From Ilyonectria destructans (Eukaryota > Ascomycota > Sordariomycetes > Hypocreales > Nectriaceae), in contig JAHEWK010000001.1 in the NCBI GenBank assembly GCA_020740775.1, positions 4,154,001 to 4,218,000 of the forward strand: a DNA stretch of 64,000 bases. The letters run 5' to 3'. Positions 44,052 to 56,698 of the stretch are shown here, one piece after another. The stretch's first letter is position 1; each line of letters starts with the position of its first letter. Both the position numbers and the translations under genes were made by a program. Under the pieces are notes generated by a model. It made no database searches. It was not told the origin of the DNA and saw only the letters and a list, made by a program, of their open reading frames with translations.

Positions 44052-46268
44052 TATCCTTCGGGGCTTTTCTGTTGATTTGCCTGAATATGTACCTCCATTG
44101 ACTTTGGACTTCTTGATGGGTACCGACGTATCAAGGCACGGCCCGGCCCCGAGCTTACGTGGTTCGGGAGCATCTCACTCGGCCGAGCGAAAGTAGCGGA
44201 TAAAGTGTGGCAGTGACAGGTCAATGTACTATGTAGAGAATATGGGGTTTGAGAGGGCGATGGAGGAAACGATGCTCGCAAGTGGAGGTAGATATTCCCA
44301 CGAAATCCCGAATCCTTCGCCTGTGGCCTCTCTGGCTGGTCATTGGAACATGGTGTCGCGATGTGCGATGGTGCATCAGCAGCTGAACAGGTGGAATGGA
44401 CTGTGCAGGACGCATGGACTGCGGCGGGCGTACGGTGCGATGCTACTATGTAAGTTAGTGGGTGGATGCTAAGAATAGAAGTCCAGCCGGGTCCATTTCT
44501 CGGTTGGGGAGATTCAATGTGACCTCGATGAACCAACCCGACAAAGGGGCCATGGCGATTGACAGGTGGAGGGGGATTGCAACTGGCGCTTCGAGGGCGT
44601 AGCACGGAATTAAGAGGAACAACAACAACAACAACAACAAAGAGGAAACGGCCGGTACGGAGGAGATGCGTTGCGGCGATGGGCGAAAGGGGAGAGAATA
44701 GGCAGCGCCGAGTGCAAGTGTGCAATGTGCGACAGACGAGTGTGTGCCATTTTTGCCGAATGAGCCACACTATCACACAGGCCACCAATGACAGCTTGGT
44801 AGGTTGGTGACAGAATATGCAACTAACAACTGGTGTCGGTGCAAGGGAGACAGAGAGACAGAGACAAACGGGCAGATAGACGACAGGATCAAATAATGGA
44901 ATGGCAAAATGGGCTTGGCAAAAGGCCGCCAGCCGAGAAGGGAGGGAAAAAGAAGCAGGGAAAGACATCAAGAAAACAAAAACCAACTATCCCCCGCAGC
45001 CATTGCTGTACCTAGTTGCTGCCCGCTTACATCATATGTCTCGGTCGCGTCTTGCACTCTCTGGCTTCATCTACGCTATCTGGCTTGGGTTTGCTCTTGT
45101 CTCGGCCTGTCTTGGTCCGTCCTGCCTTTTTGTCTGGGGCTTTTGTCAGATTCCAACTCGCTACGACCTCGCCGTCCCCGTGTTTCGTGCGTGCATGATG
45201 GCCAGCGCCAGAGACATGAGATGGTTTCACCCCGTGCGCTACGACCCTGAGATGCGAGAGACCCTACATACAGAAATGAAAATAGTACAAGTATCGGGAT
45301 ATCCGATTGTGATCAAGGTGTCAAGTTTAAAAAGAGAAGGGCTCCTTTTTCACCTCCCTCTCGCCGCCGAAGCAACGCCGCGTCAACAACTCGCCGACGC
45401 GCAACACATATATGCACGCACACAAGCAGCACGCAGCACGCCTTTCGCCGATTCGCACTCACACGCTGCGCCGCCACCCTGACGCCCGTCCCCCTGTTCG
45501 CTGCTAGCGAGCCGGGCTGCTAAAAAAGAAGAAGAAGAAAACGCCGAAGAGCTGTAAAAAGACCCCTGGCTCGACCCGAGGGCCCCCAAAAGCACCAAGT
45601 GGAGAGCCTCGCTCGGCCTCGACCGCGTCCGCCCAATTGGGCCAGGAAGAATCGAAATAGCTTCCAGGACACGATACGAACTTTGGTCCCGTATCTTGGG
45701 CTGCTGGCCACATTTTCGATTGCCTCGAGGCTCGTACATCGCTGGCTGCCATCGCATCCCTCGGGCTCCGTCCTACTGTGCTGCGCTGCGTGTTACCCAC
45801 AGTGCCACGCCAAGAATCCTGCTGGGTTGAATAACATCGGATCGCCATTGAAGCTTTGGGCAGGGCCACCGCTATCGCTTCGCGCATTACGAACCCCAAT
45901 CAGTTCAATCCCGGCGACGTAACAGCCGAGCGCATTGCCTTTGTCTTGTTAATTATTTACCCCCCTAAAGCATCTGCCTGGTCTGGGATTATAATAGCGG
46001 CCTCCGTCTTGTTTTTTTCCGGGCCATTCCTTCTTACAGTGCTAGGCGGTCGACGGGTCCAGTCAGCTTCAGCCACACACAAGCCCACCGCACCAGACCC
46101 GACTCTCACACACTACGCAACGCCAACGGACAACTCGCAGCCGCACCCTCGATTCAGCTCACGATCGCTGATCCCCATTCCGTCTTCTCTTCCTCTTCCT
46201 CTTCCTCGTCTTCCATCTATCCTCCCTGATATGCCCTGCGGCCTGCGGCCTTAGAGCCCAAGAGCGTC
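44052..46268. other. Intergenic, upstream of F-box gene
   Basis: No supported gene. A long reverse ORF (44986-44030) includes runs of Val from an (AAC)n microsatellite at 44617-44640 and is judged spurious. A forward ORF at 44901-45482 also lacks a pattern. The last several hundred bases are C/T-rich, as in fungal promoters and leaders. Confidence 0.55.
44617..44640. repeat. (AAC)8 microsatellite
   Basis: Uninterrupted AAC repeat in non-coding DNA. Confidence 0.9.
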
Positions 46269-49200
46269 ATGGACGCCACGACGACCGACGCCCGTCGCTC
46301 CAGCATCGACAAGACGCCCATCCCTCCTCCACCCTTCGAACGCCTCCCCGACGAGATCATCGAGCAGTGAGTAATCGATCCCCTCGCGCTCTCGCCCTCC
46401 TGCGCTTGTGCGACACCAGAATCGCGAGATCACAAACCACGCGACACTTCTCGTTGCCATCGCGTCCCCCTTCTCCTTCTCGTCACATCCCCCGCACCTC
46501 GCGCGCTGACATTCGCATCCTCCATCTAGAATCCTCCAAGCCACCGATCCCAACGGCTTCGCATCTCTCGTCTTCCTCAACCGTAAATGGCGGGCCGTCT
46601 CCCAGCGCTCCCATCTCTACCTCTACCACCTCGCAACATGTCCCTCCTATTCAGCCAGCCATACCACCCTTCCCTCTCCCGACGATGACAACCTCCCCCG
46701 CTTGCGACGTCTTTTCGCCCGCGAGGTCAAGCGGAACCTCTTCCAAGCCTACCTACGGCCGAACGAAACCGTCATCAAACTCATATCCAACTCCATTAGC
46801 TCTTCATCATGTCCAGGCGGCGAGGGCATGCAGTTCAGTACCTCACCAAAGGGGCACCATGTCCTGGCATACAACTCCGCCAGAGTCTACGTGATGGATG
46901 TGAGAGGGTCTAGCGTTGAGGTTAAGAGGGAGCTTAAGATCCTACGCCGCCCTGTCGCGGCCTGCATTAACGATATTGGGTCCCTTCTGGCTATTTTGTC
47001 TACCGAGATGCAGGTTGACCTATACGACTTACAAAAGTCACCGCCCCGCCGTACCCAATCCATGATCCTCGACAACAGTCCCCGAACTATCGCCCTCTCA
47101 CCCTGTGGCTCCGTTCTCGCCGCTGCCTATGAGGGTGGCATCGAGGTCTCATCTCTGAGACCTGGTGCTCTGTCTACCGATCGACGCGCCGTCAAATGTG
47201 ACGCCGTTGATGCCCTTGCCTTCTCCTACGACGGCACCCAGATCCTTGGCACCACTACTCAATCCGCCCCTCCCAACACAGTAATACTTACCGCACCTTA
47301 CTACGACCCAGGTAGCCACATGTCTGATGATAATCTAAGTGCCCTCTGGACGACATCGATTTTGTTTCCCAACACCAGCCGCGACTGCAGCCATGCTGTG
47401 CTGCTTCAGGACGGTAGCCAAGAGGAGGCGAGCTGGGCATTTACCTACGATCGCAGCTTTGAGACTTTCCGTTCGGTTCGAATCGATGACCTAAGGAATG
47501 GCACCACATATTTCACGGGCCCGGTACCAGACGCAAACTCGCAAGCCAAGCTCCTGCCTTGCACTTTGCCTGCTGCGACTCATCACGGTGAATTGGTGTC
47601 GGCTGGGTTTCAAGGAAAGGATATCTGGATTTACGGCGTCCCCGAAGACTTGGACGCTGTTCCAGATAACTCGTCCTCGAATGATGGTGGATCCTCTGGC
47701 TTGGGCAGGCAAAACAGTGCTCAGAGCGGTAGTTCACGTCGACTGTCTACGCGGGCACAGGATACCGATGGCGGCCGAGTTCCTCAGTGGCAGATTTTGT
47801 GTGACAAGCTAAGAAACACGTTCGTTTCTGGCTGTAAAATCGCCGAGCTCACCGAGGTGAGCAATGTGAAATGGGTTGCCGGATTTGGACAGTCATCTGC
47901 CCAGGAACGGTTGATTGTCACTGCGCGAGGAGTTGGTCCGGCTAGATTGGTTACTGAAGAGGAGGATATGGACTTTGTCGATGGTGGCAGGATCACCCTT
48001 GTGGATTTCGACTACGGCCTGGATGACGGTACCAAGACTGAGATCACCATTGAGGTCGGAACCGACAACGCCGAAGTTCTGGAAGAGGAGCAACGAGATC
48101 TCGCCACAGAGGTAGCCATTGTTCGACGTCGGACAGTGGCCCAGAAGCGTGGAGGCCGAGGAGGCCGTGGTGGTGGCGGCGGCAATGCTATGCTCCGAAC
48201 TGCCACAGCGACGGCCGCACGAACTCCCGCAGTACCATCACTGTCGCGACACGAGAACACAGATGACGACCCCTTGGTTCCCCGCAGGATCGGCCAGCAT
48301 CCCGTGAGCCAACCGAGCGGCCATGGCAACGCCGACGAAGAAGGCGAAGAAGCGACAATTGAGGAGATGGAGGCTCTTGACGCCCCCTACGCCCACGCGA
48401 GCCCTCGATCCGGCACGACCCTACGACGTGCTGCCACTGCTGCAGCTGTTGATCGGAGTTTGCATCCTCGGACCGCTGACGGGCGACGTATCGAGTATCG
48501 CCGCGCTGATGGCCGGCGTGAGCATCCTCATGAGAGTGATGCTGATAACTGGGTGCCTCCTCCTCCGCCGTATCAAAAGGATGACCCTGGAGACCTCCCT
48601 GCCTTCTTGCGCGGGCCTTCTGTTGCTCCCATGAACCTATCTCATCCCCCCTTACCCCCTTTACCTAATCCTCAAGCGCCTGGGTCCTCAGGCCAGCAGA
48701 CTTCGGATTCAAGCCCGCCGCGGCCGCCCGTCCAGAGGACCGCGAGTGACTCTACCACCATGAGCAGACCCCGCATTCCCGAGTCTCCAAGGCCCATGTC
48801 AAGTCCATCCATCCACCAGGAAAACGACAATCTTTACGATGTCACCCCACCGGATTCCCCGCGACAGCCTGCCCGTCTGTCGAACGATTCGGCGCAAACG
48901 GAGAGTGAAATGCGTCAGCCATCAGGCTCAGCCGTCTCGCCAATAGCACCGAGACCCGTCACTGTCCCTACCAACTTGAATGCCGTGGTCCCGCCGCCGG
49001 CGTTAATGTCGTTGCCCTCGAGCCGATCTGATGTTGGTCCCGGTATGCAACCGCCGGCCCGGAATTTGCAAACATCGCACTCTACAGAAACGTCCTTCCA
49101 GCCCGGCCAGGAGAGGGCGCCTACAGCGAGACGGTTATCCAACACCCAGACATGGCCTACGGCACCCCGGCCAGAGGCACACCATCCAAGCGACCTAGGC

Positions 49201-49944
49201 GTTAGGTATCCGCACTCGGCCTCATCCGCACAACCCATGGACGACTTCGGCTCAACTCTGCCCCCACCGCCAAGTTCCAGCCAGCTCGCCAGCTTGAACA
49301 AGAGGATCAGTCAGGGTAGCCCGCGCCGTTTGTCTGGAGCCTTCCCAATGCAGCGCAGGCCAGTCGGGGCCCCCCAAGGCGAAATGTCGTTCGCTCGTGT
49401 CCAATCTGACCCTGTATCTACGGAGACATATAGACGCCCCCCTGTTGAGTTTGATCAGCCGTTGATCATCAGCACTCCCGGGGGCGTATCGGGCGCATAC
49501 GATTCGCCATCCCGGCAGGTATCTGGTCGCCGCACCGAGACCCCTTTGCTGGCACCCATCCCCCGTCATCCGCGCCCAACCCCTGGGTCCATCAACCGAC
49601 CTACAGTAGAGCGCCTCGAGACCATTTATAGCATTGCCTCATCACATGGAGGCGATACCGTCCCGCCAGCATTACCAGTTCCGGCGCAGCAATCCGTCCC
49701 CGCCTGGCTGAACGCACCCGCAGTGCCCGTGGCCCGGCCGTCTCCCGGCGTCAACCGCCGACCCAGCCGCGCCGAGCGAAGTGCAGCGAAGAATATCCAG
49801 GACGCCAAGAAGCGCGGATGGAAGAGCAAGACCAAGAAGCGCAAGAAGAACACCGATGCCGCCAGTAGTGCCGGTTGGACCGATATCTCAACGAACTCTG
49901 CGAAGGCCGACAAGGAAAAGGACAAGAAGTGCGTTGTCATGTAG
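46269..49944 (+). CDS. Long F-box protein with C-terminal CaaX box
   Basis: 1170 aa in two exons: 46269-46366 and 46530-49944, a 163-bp intron inside the F-box. After splicing the N-terminus holds an F-box (FERLPDEIIEQILQ, then FASLVFLNRKWRAVSQRS, about residues 24-60), so a role as an SCF ubiquitin-ligase substrate receptor is likely. Residues 110-480 look like a divergent beta-propeller (TIALSPCGSVLAAAYEG, ALAFSYDGTQILGT). Residues 500-1110 are disordered and Pro/Ser/Arg-rich, with a Gly-rich patch (GGRGGRGGGGG). The C-terminus is basic (KKRGWKSKTKKRKKN) and ends KKCVVM, a CaaX motif with Met, which predicts farnesylation and membrane targeting. The F-box start and CaaX end are both seen directly; ligase function and prenylation are inferred. 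Confidence 0.88.
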
Positions 49945-50841
49945 AGACGTGAAAGTTGAACCATCCAGAAATGGTGTTGAGGTAATGGCCATGAGGCGTC
50001 ATGAAATAATCTCTGCCGATCACACACATGCTACCCGATCGCTACAACCACGTCTTTGTATTTATTCCCCTTTTTCATGTACCTTTTCTGTTTTCTTTGT
50101 CACACTATTCACTCGCTTTGATATATCTACGTATGTATGGATTGGCACAGCGTGATTGAAGGATCTTACGATCTTGTTATACTTTGTTTTGGGAGCGCTG
50201 GTGCGATATCCTGGAGCGGGCACAAGGCGAACGGGAATGCAAATCGTTGTTATGAGGAGGGACAAGACTCTCGTTCAGATTGGGACTTTGCTTATATAGC
50301 TTATGGGCATTTTTATTAGCCATTTACAAAAGCAAACGATATATTTTGTCTCCATGCTTGTTCCGTCTCTGTCCAATGTAGTTGTACTAAGAAGGTTAGC
50401 TTTTGCAGAGAAGAGTAGGTACGTCTCGTCTCATCAAGGAAATTGTAGTGGAAGAACCTGCAATATTTGCATTAATTGGAGCCTCTGTCTATATCCCACC
50501 AGAGATCCCATGATCTCATGTATAAAAACAAAGGAAAGAAATAACAGACTAAGTACATGGCTATGTCCGAGAGAAACCCCTGGGTATAAATAACAGCACG
50601 TCCCATTCATGTATCCGCAACGCCAAAGCCATCCCGGCTCATATTCTAGCGCGAGTGAGAGAGATAGAGAAAAAGGTGCCGTATGTACAGTAACGAGATT
50701 GGATGTGCGCAGCACGAGGAGGGATGGGGGTGTAGAGGGTAATTAGGGGGTAGGTATGGTTGAGCTCATTTGATGTTCTGTTGTAGTTGGTGGTAGTTGG
50801 TTTCGACCATTCGTTCGACTTGGAAGAAGGTGTTCACATGA
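49945..50841. other. Convergent intergenic
   Basis: 3' flanks of the forward F-box gene and the reverse Cys-rich gene. AT-rich, no gene recognised. Confidence 0.65.
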
Positions 50842-52119
50842 TCAGATCCTAGGCGTCGTCCCGGGCACGTACGGTCGCCCGCGTCGCACTGCGCCCAGGT
50901 CGGCCTCATCCATCAGATCAGTGAACGTCGTGGCTCGCGTCAGCCGACGGGACTTGACGGTGCCTGGGTCCGCAAATACGTTGATGCTCTCGCTGCTAGG
51001 CTCTCGCTGCAGTTCGGGGGTGCTTGGCCGGCGACTATAGTAGGACGAGGCTTTCATAGCGCGGATGGGTAGCAAGCGCACGTTGCCATGGCGGGGCTGT
51101 TCTTCGTCATACGGACTTAGTTGCGCAGAGTGGTTGTTGGGGGACGGGTTAGGCGAGTCGAAGGGGTTGGGAATGGAGATGCGAATTCGAGGCGGCGTAG
51201 GACTAATGCGGGTCGCGAGGGGGCTGCTCACGAGAGTTCTGGAGCCGGCGGTAGAAGAGCTAGAAGACTTGAGAATGAAGTCGGTACGGTATGAGTTGGG
51301 TTGAGTGATGGGCTCCGAGATCATGTCTCCAAATGAGGCTGTGCTGCTAGAGCCGCGTCTGTGGCTAAAAGGATGGGCGCTCTTCTCGGATTTACTACCA
51401 TCGCCCTTCTTCCGGCGACGGATGCAGAGGAAGACAACTATGGCGACGACGAGCAGCAGAAGACAGCCGCCGAAAACACCACCAATGATAGACGTGGTGG
51501 CAGGGCCCGAGTTGTTGGACTTGGAGTCACCTTCCGAGTCGGCGGACTTGTTGGGTACAGCAGTGGACGACGGTGCCTCTGTTGTGGAAGCAGACACGGT
51601 TGAGGAAGGGTTCGAGGAAGGCTCCGAGGAAGGATCTGAGGTTGACGTCGCGCTGGGCTCAGCGGTGCTGGTTGCACTGGTCTCTGAACCACTGGGAGCT
51701 GCCGACTGGTCATCATCCATTATACACTCCTCGTCGTTGTTGCAAGTGTAACCGAAAGGGCAGCAGGTGCCATCGCCGCACTTCTCGAGGTCAACGTTAA
51801 AGACAGTCGTCTTGATGGAGGCATTCGGTCGGATTGTGACGTTCTGCTCGCTGAGATTGCAGGTGATGGGCTGGATCAGGGCACAGTCGCTACCTTCGGG
51901 GCAGCACACGGCAGTAGTACCGCCCGCGAGGGCCTTGCATGTGGTGTTTTCAGCGCAGCAGAAGTTGCTTGGTAGAATGCTTGGACATGAGACTTGGTCG
52001 GCGTCACAAGAGTCGGCGCGGCCGAATATTCGGTAGGCGGGCATGGCTGAAGCAGTAGATGTACAGAGGGTTGTAGCGAGCAGGAGCCGCAAAGATATAG
52101 GGAGCTTAGACAAGGCCAT
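50842..52119 (-). CDS. Cys-rich single-pass cell-surface protein
   Basis: Single-exon gene, 425 aa, not a recognised named family. ATG at 52119 (MALSKLPIS); the frame extends four codons further from a TTG. A signal peptide covers about residues 1-25 (LRLLLATTLCTSTASA). A compact ectodomain of about 100 residues has some 16 Cys, including three CC pairs (FCCAEN, VCCPEG, TCCPFGYTC) reminiscent of granulin-like folds, plus N-glycosylation sites. A Ser/Thr/Pro-rich stalk follows, then one membrane helix (IIGGVFGGCLLLLVVAIVVFL, shown as seen up to 20 residues: IGGVFGGCLLLLVVAIVVFL) and a basic stop (RRRKK). The 180-residue cytosolic tail is Ser/Pro-rich. The layout resembles fungal wall-stress sensors of the Wsc/Mid2 kind, but the Cys pattern is not a WSC domain. 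The ligand is unknown. Confidence 0.82.
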   Translation of the reverse strand: MALSKLPISLRLLLATTLCTSTASAMPAYRIFGRADSCDADQVSCPSILPSNFCCAENTTCKALAGGTTAVCCPEGSDCALIQPITCNLSEQNVTIRPNASIKTTVFNVDLEKCGDGTCCPFGYTCNNDEECIMDDDQSAAPSGSETSATSTAEPSATSTSDPSSEPSSNPSSTVSASTTEAPSSTAVPNKSADSEGDSKSNNSGPATTSIIGGVFGGCLLLLVVAIVVFLCIRRRKKGDGSKSEKSAHPFSHRRGSSSTASFGDMISEPITQPNSYRTDFILKSSSSSTAGSRTLVSSPLATRISPTPPRIRISIPNPFDSPNPSPNNHSAQLSPYDEEQPRHGNVRLLPIRAMKASSYYSRRPSTPELQREPSSESINVFADPGTVKSRRLTRATTFTDLMDEADLGAVRRGRPYVPGTTPRI

Positions 52120-55100
52120 GATGGCTGTCAAAACCGAGACGGCTTGTTGGTTCGCCGTGTTCGATCACGATATGCGTGTTGGTTGTGGGCTGTTGGCTGT
52201 TGGTTGTTGAAGATCCGGGTCGGCAGCGCCGGATTCGCTAGTTGCAGATATTCGTCGATTTGATCGGAGACGGGTTCTTGGCGATCGATAGCGAGACAAT
52301 GGGAGGTGCAGTCCAGGTGAAAGAAGACAATGAGTTCACGGAAGACTTCTTTGCAAAGACGACACAGCCAGCGTGTACGACAAAGCCGGAAGGAAACGGG
52401 TGAACAATCGACTTGTTTGTTCGGCGGGGTGAGATGAAAGGAGATGAGGAACAGAAGCGAGAACAGGAGAAACAAGAGAAACGGAGAGAGGAAGTGAACC
52501 GGGTTTGGAGAAGACGGACCCAGAGTGATCAGGGACGTGAAGCAGAAAACCGACGGACGAAGCGCGATATGATGGATTAGGCGGCAAAACGAGCGGCCCC
52601 AGGCTCTCCATATGGACGTCTCGTTCCCGCCGTCAAAGACTCAGCACCCCGGCTCAACCGCTGTCGCCCGGAAGGCCATACTCTGCCCATCCATGGCCCC
52701 ATGGGCTTGACTGGTCGTCGCATGCCATCGCTCCACGGCGCCATGGGGCGTCGACCACGAGAAGGCCCAGGCGGAGAGAGCCTCAAGGGCCAGTGGCGAC
52801 GCATCTGGCCGGCGGCACTTGACACAGCGCGTGGGCAGCGAAGGGCCAGGGTGTTGCGGGAGACGCCGACCAGGGCGCCCAGGGCGCTGGGAATGCGGCC
52901 GGATGGAGCGCGGCCCCGTTCGATCGTGGGATGATTGGCGGCCAGGCCTCGGCCGCAGTCCCCATGATGCCGATGCAGACGCTGACGATTGGGATCCCGT
53001 GTAAGTCTGGCTGGGCGCGTTTGAGAGAGAAGCTGGGGGAGCGAGCCTGAATGGCCGTGGCTAAAGCCGCGCTGTGGTTGGCTGCGTTGCAGAAATAGCC
53101 GCGCGGTGCGGCCAGGCGGCTGCTGATTGGGCCGCCGGAGGGGTCTAGCCGGGGTCCGACGGCCTAGGGCGCTTCAGGTGCCGGAGGGACACAGGCCCTA
53201 TGGAGGCTTGAGGGCCAGTAGCAGGGCCTTCTGTAGCCATTTTTGGGGCATTCCAGGGCACTACTTCTAAACCGGGACCTTTCTGGAGCGCCGGGGGTGG
53301 GCACGGGGGGGCCCTGGGCGCTTATGGCCATTGAAGGCCGCCCCCAATCGACCCGGTCAGACAGGCACCGTCGAATCTTCCCATGAGTACATATGAGCCT
53401 GTTTGCGAATGCCCCCATCACTTGAGCCTGAGCCTGAGTGTGCCCAGAATCACAAGAGGGTGGAGAGATGTCCAAGCCTCCGCTGTTTCGACCGTCTCAC
53501 CGTTTCGACCTACGACCGGACCACCCATAAGTGAGTTGTTAATCCTCATCCAATCCACCGTCAGCTTCACCGGCTGCCTCTCGACTCTCTGTTTCCCTTT
53601 CACTCGTTACTAGAACCACAAAGTGACGACACTCAATGGAATCAGGCTGCAAAATATCGGAATCGGCACATTGACCTTCCCTTCCCTGCACTGCCTCCCC
53701 ATGAAACAAGGCCGTTTGTCTCTGTACTTCTGACAAGTTGACCGACTGCGAACCAAGAGACAAAGAGCACAGCCATTTCCCAACTTACACGCACACAGGC
53801 ACACAATGAAACAACCGGTCGTTAAAACATGCGTATACGTACCCATATACCATGACCCTTTGTCATCAATCGTCCCCCCGTTTGGAAACCGATTGGCAGG
53901 TAGCATCTTGCCCTTACCCGAGCTTCCATCCGATCTTCCAGCCGAACTAGGATCCAATCCGTCTCGCCTTGGCCTGCGCTTCCCACACGATCCGCGGCCC
54001 GGTCTCCGGCAAAAGGAAACATCGGGGTGGTACAGTCTATAGAACGTGAATAACGAAAACGACCCATGTAATTAATTCGGTGGCACCGGCAGGGCGGTTG
54101 TGGTGACGGCGTAGAAAGAAGAAAGGAAAAAGCCATCCTTCACATGTCTCAGCCCAACCCGCGCTACGTACACCGCCCACACACACACACAATCAAAGTG
54201 CACACAATTTCCACACCGTCCTCCACAAGGTGAAGAGAGAGTCATCGTCAATCCACCGTATCCATTCATGACTCTAGTCCCCAGCCATGACTACGACTGC
54301 GGGCCTCTTTTTGAGTCATCCCACACCGTCACGCGGGAGTGCCAGCGGAGAGAGAGTGAAGCGGTGCAGGGCAGGGCAAGGCAGGGCGGACGGATCATGG
54401 GGGGAGGGCGTGTAAGTCGTGAAGCTATCCTGGCCTCTGGCTTCCACAGTCCGTCGGCACTGTCTTGTCGTGCTCCATCAGTTGTCCCATTTTCTGCTCT
54501 GCCAGCTCAACTCAACCCATGCCATGTCCCATCCTGACGCAGCTACTATAGCTCGGGCGGACACACAGACTCAATGGCCCAGGTACAGGGACGGGTACAG
54601 ACCAAGACTAGACACCTAAACACGCATTATACATGACATGAGTACACACATGAGTGCACCGCTGTAGGTACGGTGCAGCGCTCCGCAGTGCCTGACGCAG
54701 ACTTACATCCAGACCGACAGACCGACATACGTGGTTTTCCACGACAAGCATGGAGAGCAGGCCTCGTGGGAACCCCAATGGAATGGCCCCAATTACCGCG
54801 TATTCGTACGCCCCGGAATGCACTGCACTGCACTGCTGCTCGAGCCACAGTACCTTGGGTAGTTTTCCCCCCTAATCCTGCTGATCCTGGAGGAGACAAG
54901 AGGCGATTGCCCGAACGTCCAATTCGCGTCTGTACGAATATGCGCCGCTGTGCTGTGCGCTGCCTGTTCGCTGCTGTGCTGGCCGGATGCTGCACTGGCG
55001 CTGCGCTACGACGCTCTCGTCTGCTGTCGTCTGCTGTTTTCCCCAGAACCGACCCGCGTTGATAAAAGCGTGGGATGATGGCGCCGGGGTGGCTGACGCT

Positions 55101-55318
55101 CTCGGATCCGACTCGCACAGCGCACACTCGCAGCGAGGCATCTACGCATCTACACATCTACGGTAACAGTGGCATCTCCATCTTTTCCCATCTGCATCTG
55201 CATCTCCAATCTGCAGGGCGCAACGGCTCTCGTCTTTGCTCGTCCCGACTGTTCTAATTATGTACTGTACATGTACGTGCCCTCCCGGATCCCCTTTCCA
55301 TCACGCCGACCGTGCAGC

Positions 55319-55340
55319 GCATCGCATCGCATCGCATCGG
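55319..55340. repeat. (GCATC)4 repeat
   Basis: Four tandem GCATC units in non-coding DNA. Confidence 0.85.
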
Positions 55341-55864
55341 ATGCGCAGAGGCACTGCGTCGCGTCACATTCACAACGCAGCGCAGCGCCTGGGACAAGGG
55401 CAATTGAGACAATCGCGACACCCTCACTCGCTCACAACCAAACTCATCCACTCACCCACTCGTCCACTCACCCATATTCACTCACCACGGCATGCCCCCC
55501 CGAACGCACGCTTGCGCACAACCCAAAGGGCCTCTTTCCTCCCCCATCCCATCTACCCCCTCATCAGACCATCCACTACTGCTACTGCACGGTGCCTGCT
55601 GCTGCTTGTCCCTTGCTTCCGATGCCCACAGTTGCTGTTCGTTGTTCGCTGTTCGCTGCTGTGCTCATGTACGTGGTGGTGCGATGCTGACCACCTCGCG
55701 CAAAAAGCCCACATCCAGGGTTCATCCTCTGGCGCACAATCACGCGAATCACACAGTCACATACCCGACCAGGGAGTCCGTAGGGATGGGATAAACATAT
55801 ACCATGTGCGGGTGTGCTACCATCCATCCACCATCCACCATCCAGCCTCCCAGGGTCTCATTCC

Positions 55865-55888
55865 CCAGCATCCCAGCATCCCAGCATC
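55865..55888. repeat. (CCAGCATC)3 repeat
   Basis: Three perfect 8-bp units in non-coding DNA, close to a CCATCCA-rich stretch at 55820-55846. Confidence 0.85.
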
Positions 55889-56100
55889 CTCGTCCATCGG
55901 CCATGTGCTCCGCTTCCGGAGGCCATGTCCGGAAGAGGTGGATGGCAATTGCGGAAGAATCGTAATGTCGTAATGTAGCAGCCACATGCTTTTCTTCCAG
56001 TCGGCCGTCGAGGCCCCAATCGCCGGTCCGTGTCACACGAGCCCAGGGAGCGGATGAGGGGATAGAGGGATCGACTCGTATTCCATGGTGTAATGCATTA

Positions 56101-56136
56101 CAGAGTGCAGAGTGCAGAGTGCAGAGTACAGTGCAG
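56101..56136. repeat. 7-bp tandem repeat (CAGAGTG)n
   Basis: Three perfect CAGAGTG units followed by degenerate copies, in non-coding DNA. Confidence 0.8.
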
Positions 56137-56674
56137 AATTGCGCGCTGTCATGCGCCACAATCTTCTGCATGTCTCTCTCCTCTGTTGCATGCATCATGT
56201 CACTGTCGCCTTTAGGTGGAAGGTTGCCATACGTGTTTGAATGTAATGCATGTCTTGTTCATGAGGCTACCTAGCTACCTAGCTATACATCGTCGACAAG
56301 TCATGACTTGAGAAATTTCCCTCCATTCGGGTCCGGGAGCTAGCCCATCCCAGCTCCCAGAGCTTTTCCTTGGTTCCCCAGGAATTCCTGTCCCAACCAA
56401 AAATGCATCCATCACCATACATGCCCTCTCGCGCCGCCCATGCCAGATTCCTGCCCTGCGCCTGTGCCCCCATTCCCACCAAAACCCATACCATTGCCCG
56501 CCTGGTATATAAGCGAAAGCGAGCGATTTCCGAGTATTGGGACAACTCAACAATACAAGTAAAGTAAAAAGGAAAAGCATCATTCGTCGCCACGTTGTTC
56601 CTGCATATGACCGTGGCTCGGTACTCGTCGGAACCCCTCTCATCCCCCACTCATCTCTCTTGCTCATTCCATCC

Positions 56675-56698
56675 GTCCATCCATCCATCCATCCATCA
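56675..56698. repeat. (TCCA)n microsatellite
   Basis: About five uninterrupted TCCA units in non-coding DNA. Confidence 0.85.

Noticed and set aside
44030..44986. 318-codon reverse ORF
   Set aside because: Contains poly-Val from the (AAC)n microsatellite, overlaps the end of the GIY-YIG-type gene, and is Cys/His/Ser-rich without pattern; begins at a non-ATG codon or chance start.
44901..45482. 193-codon forward ORF with a hydrophobic stretch
   Set aside because: It starts with ATG, but no conserved pattern is visible, composition shifts along the length, and it lies in the likely promoter of the F-box gene.
55236..55973. 245-codon forward ORF
   Set aside because: Made mostly of simple repeats and His/Ser/Cys codons; not protein-like.
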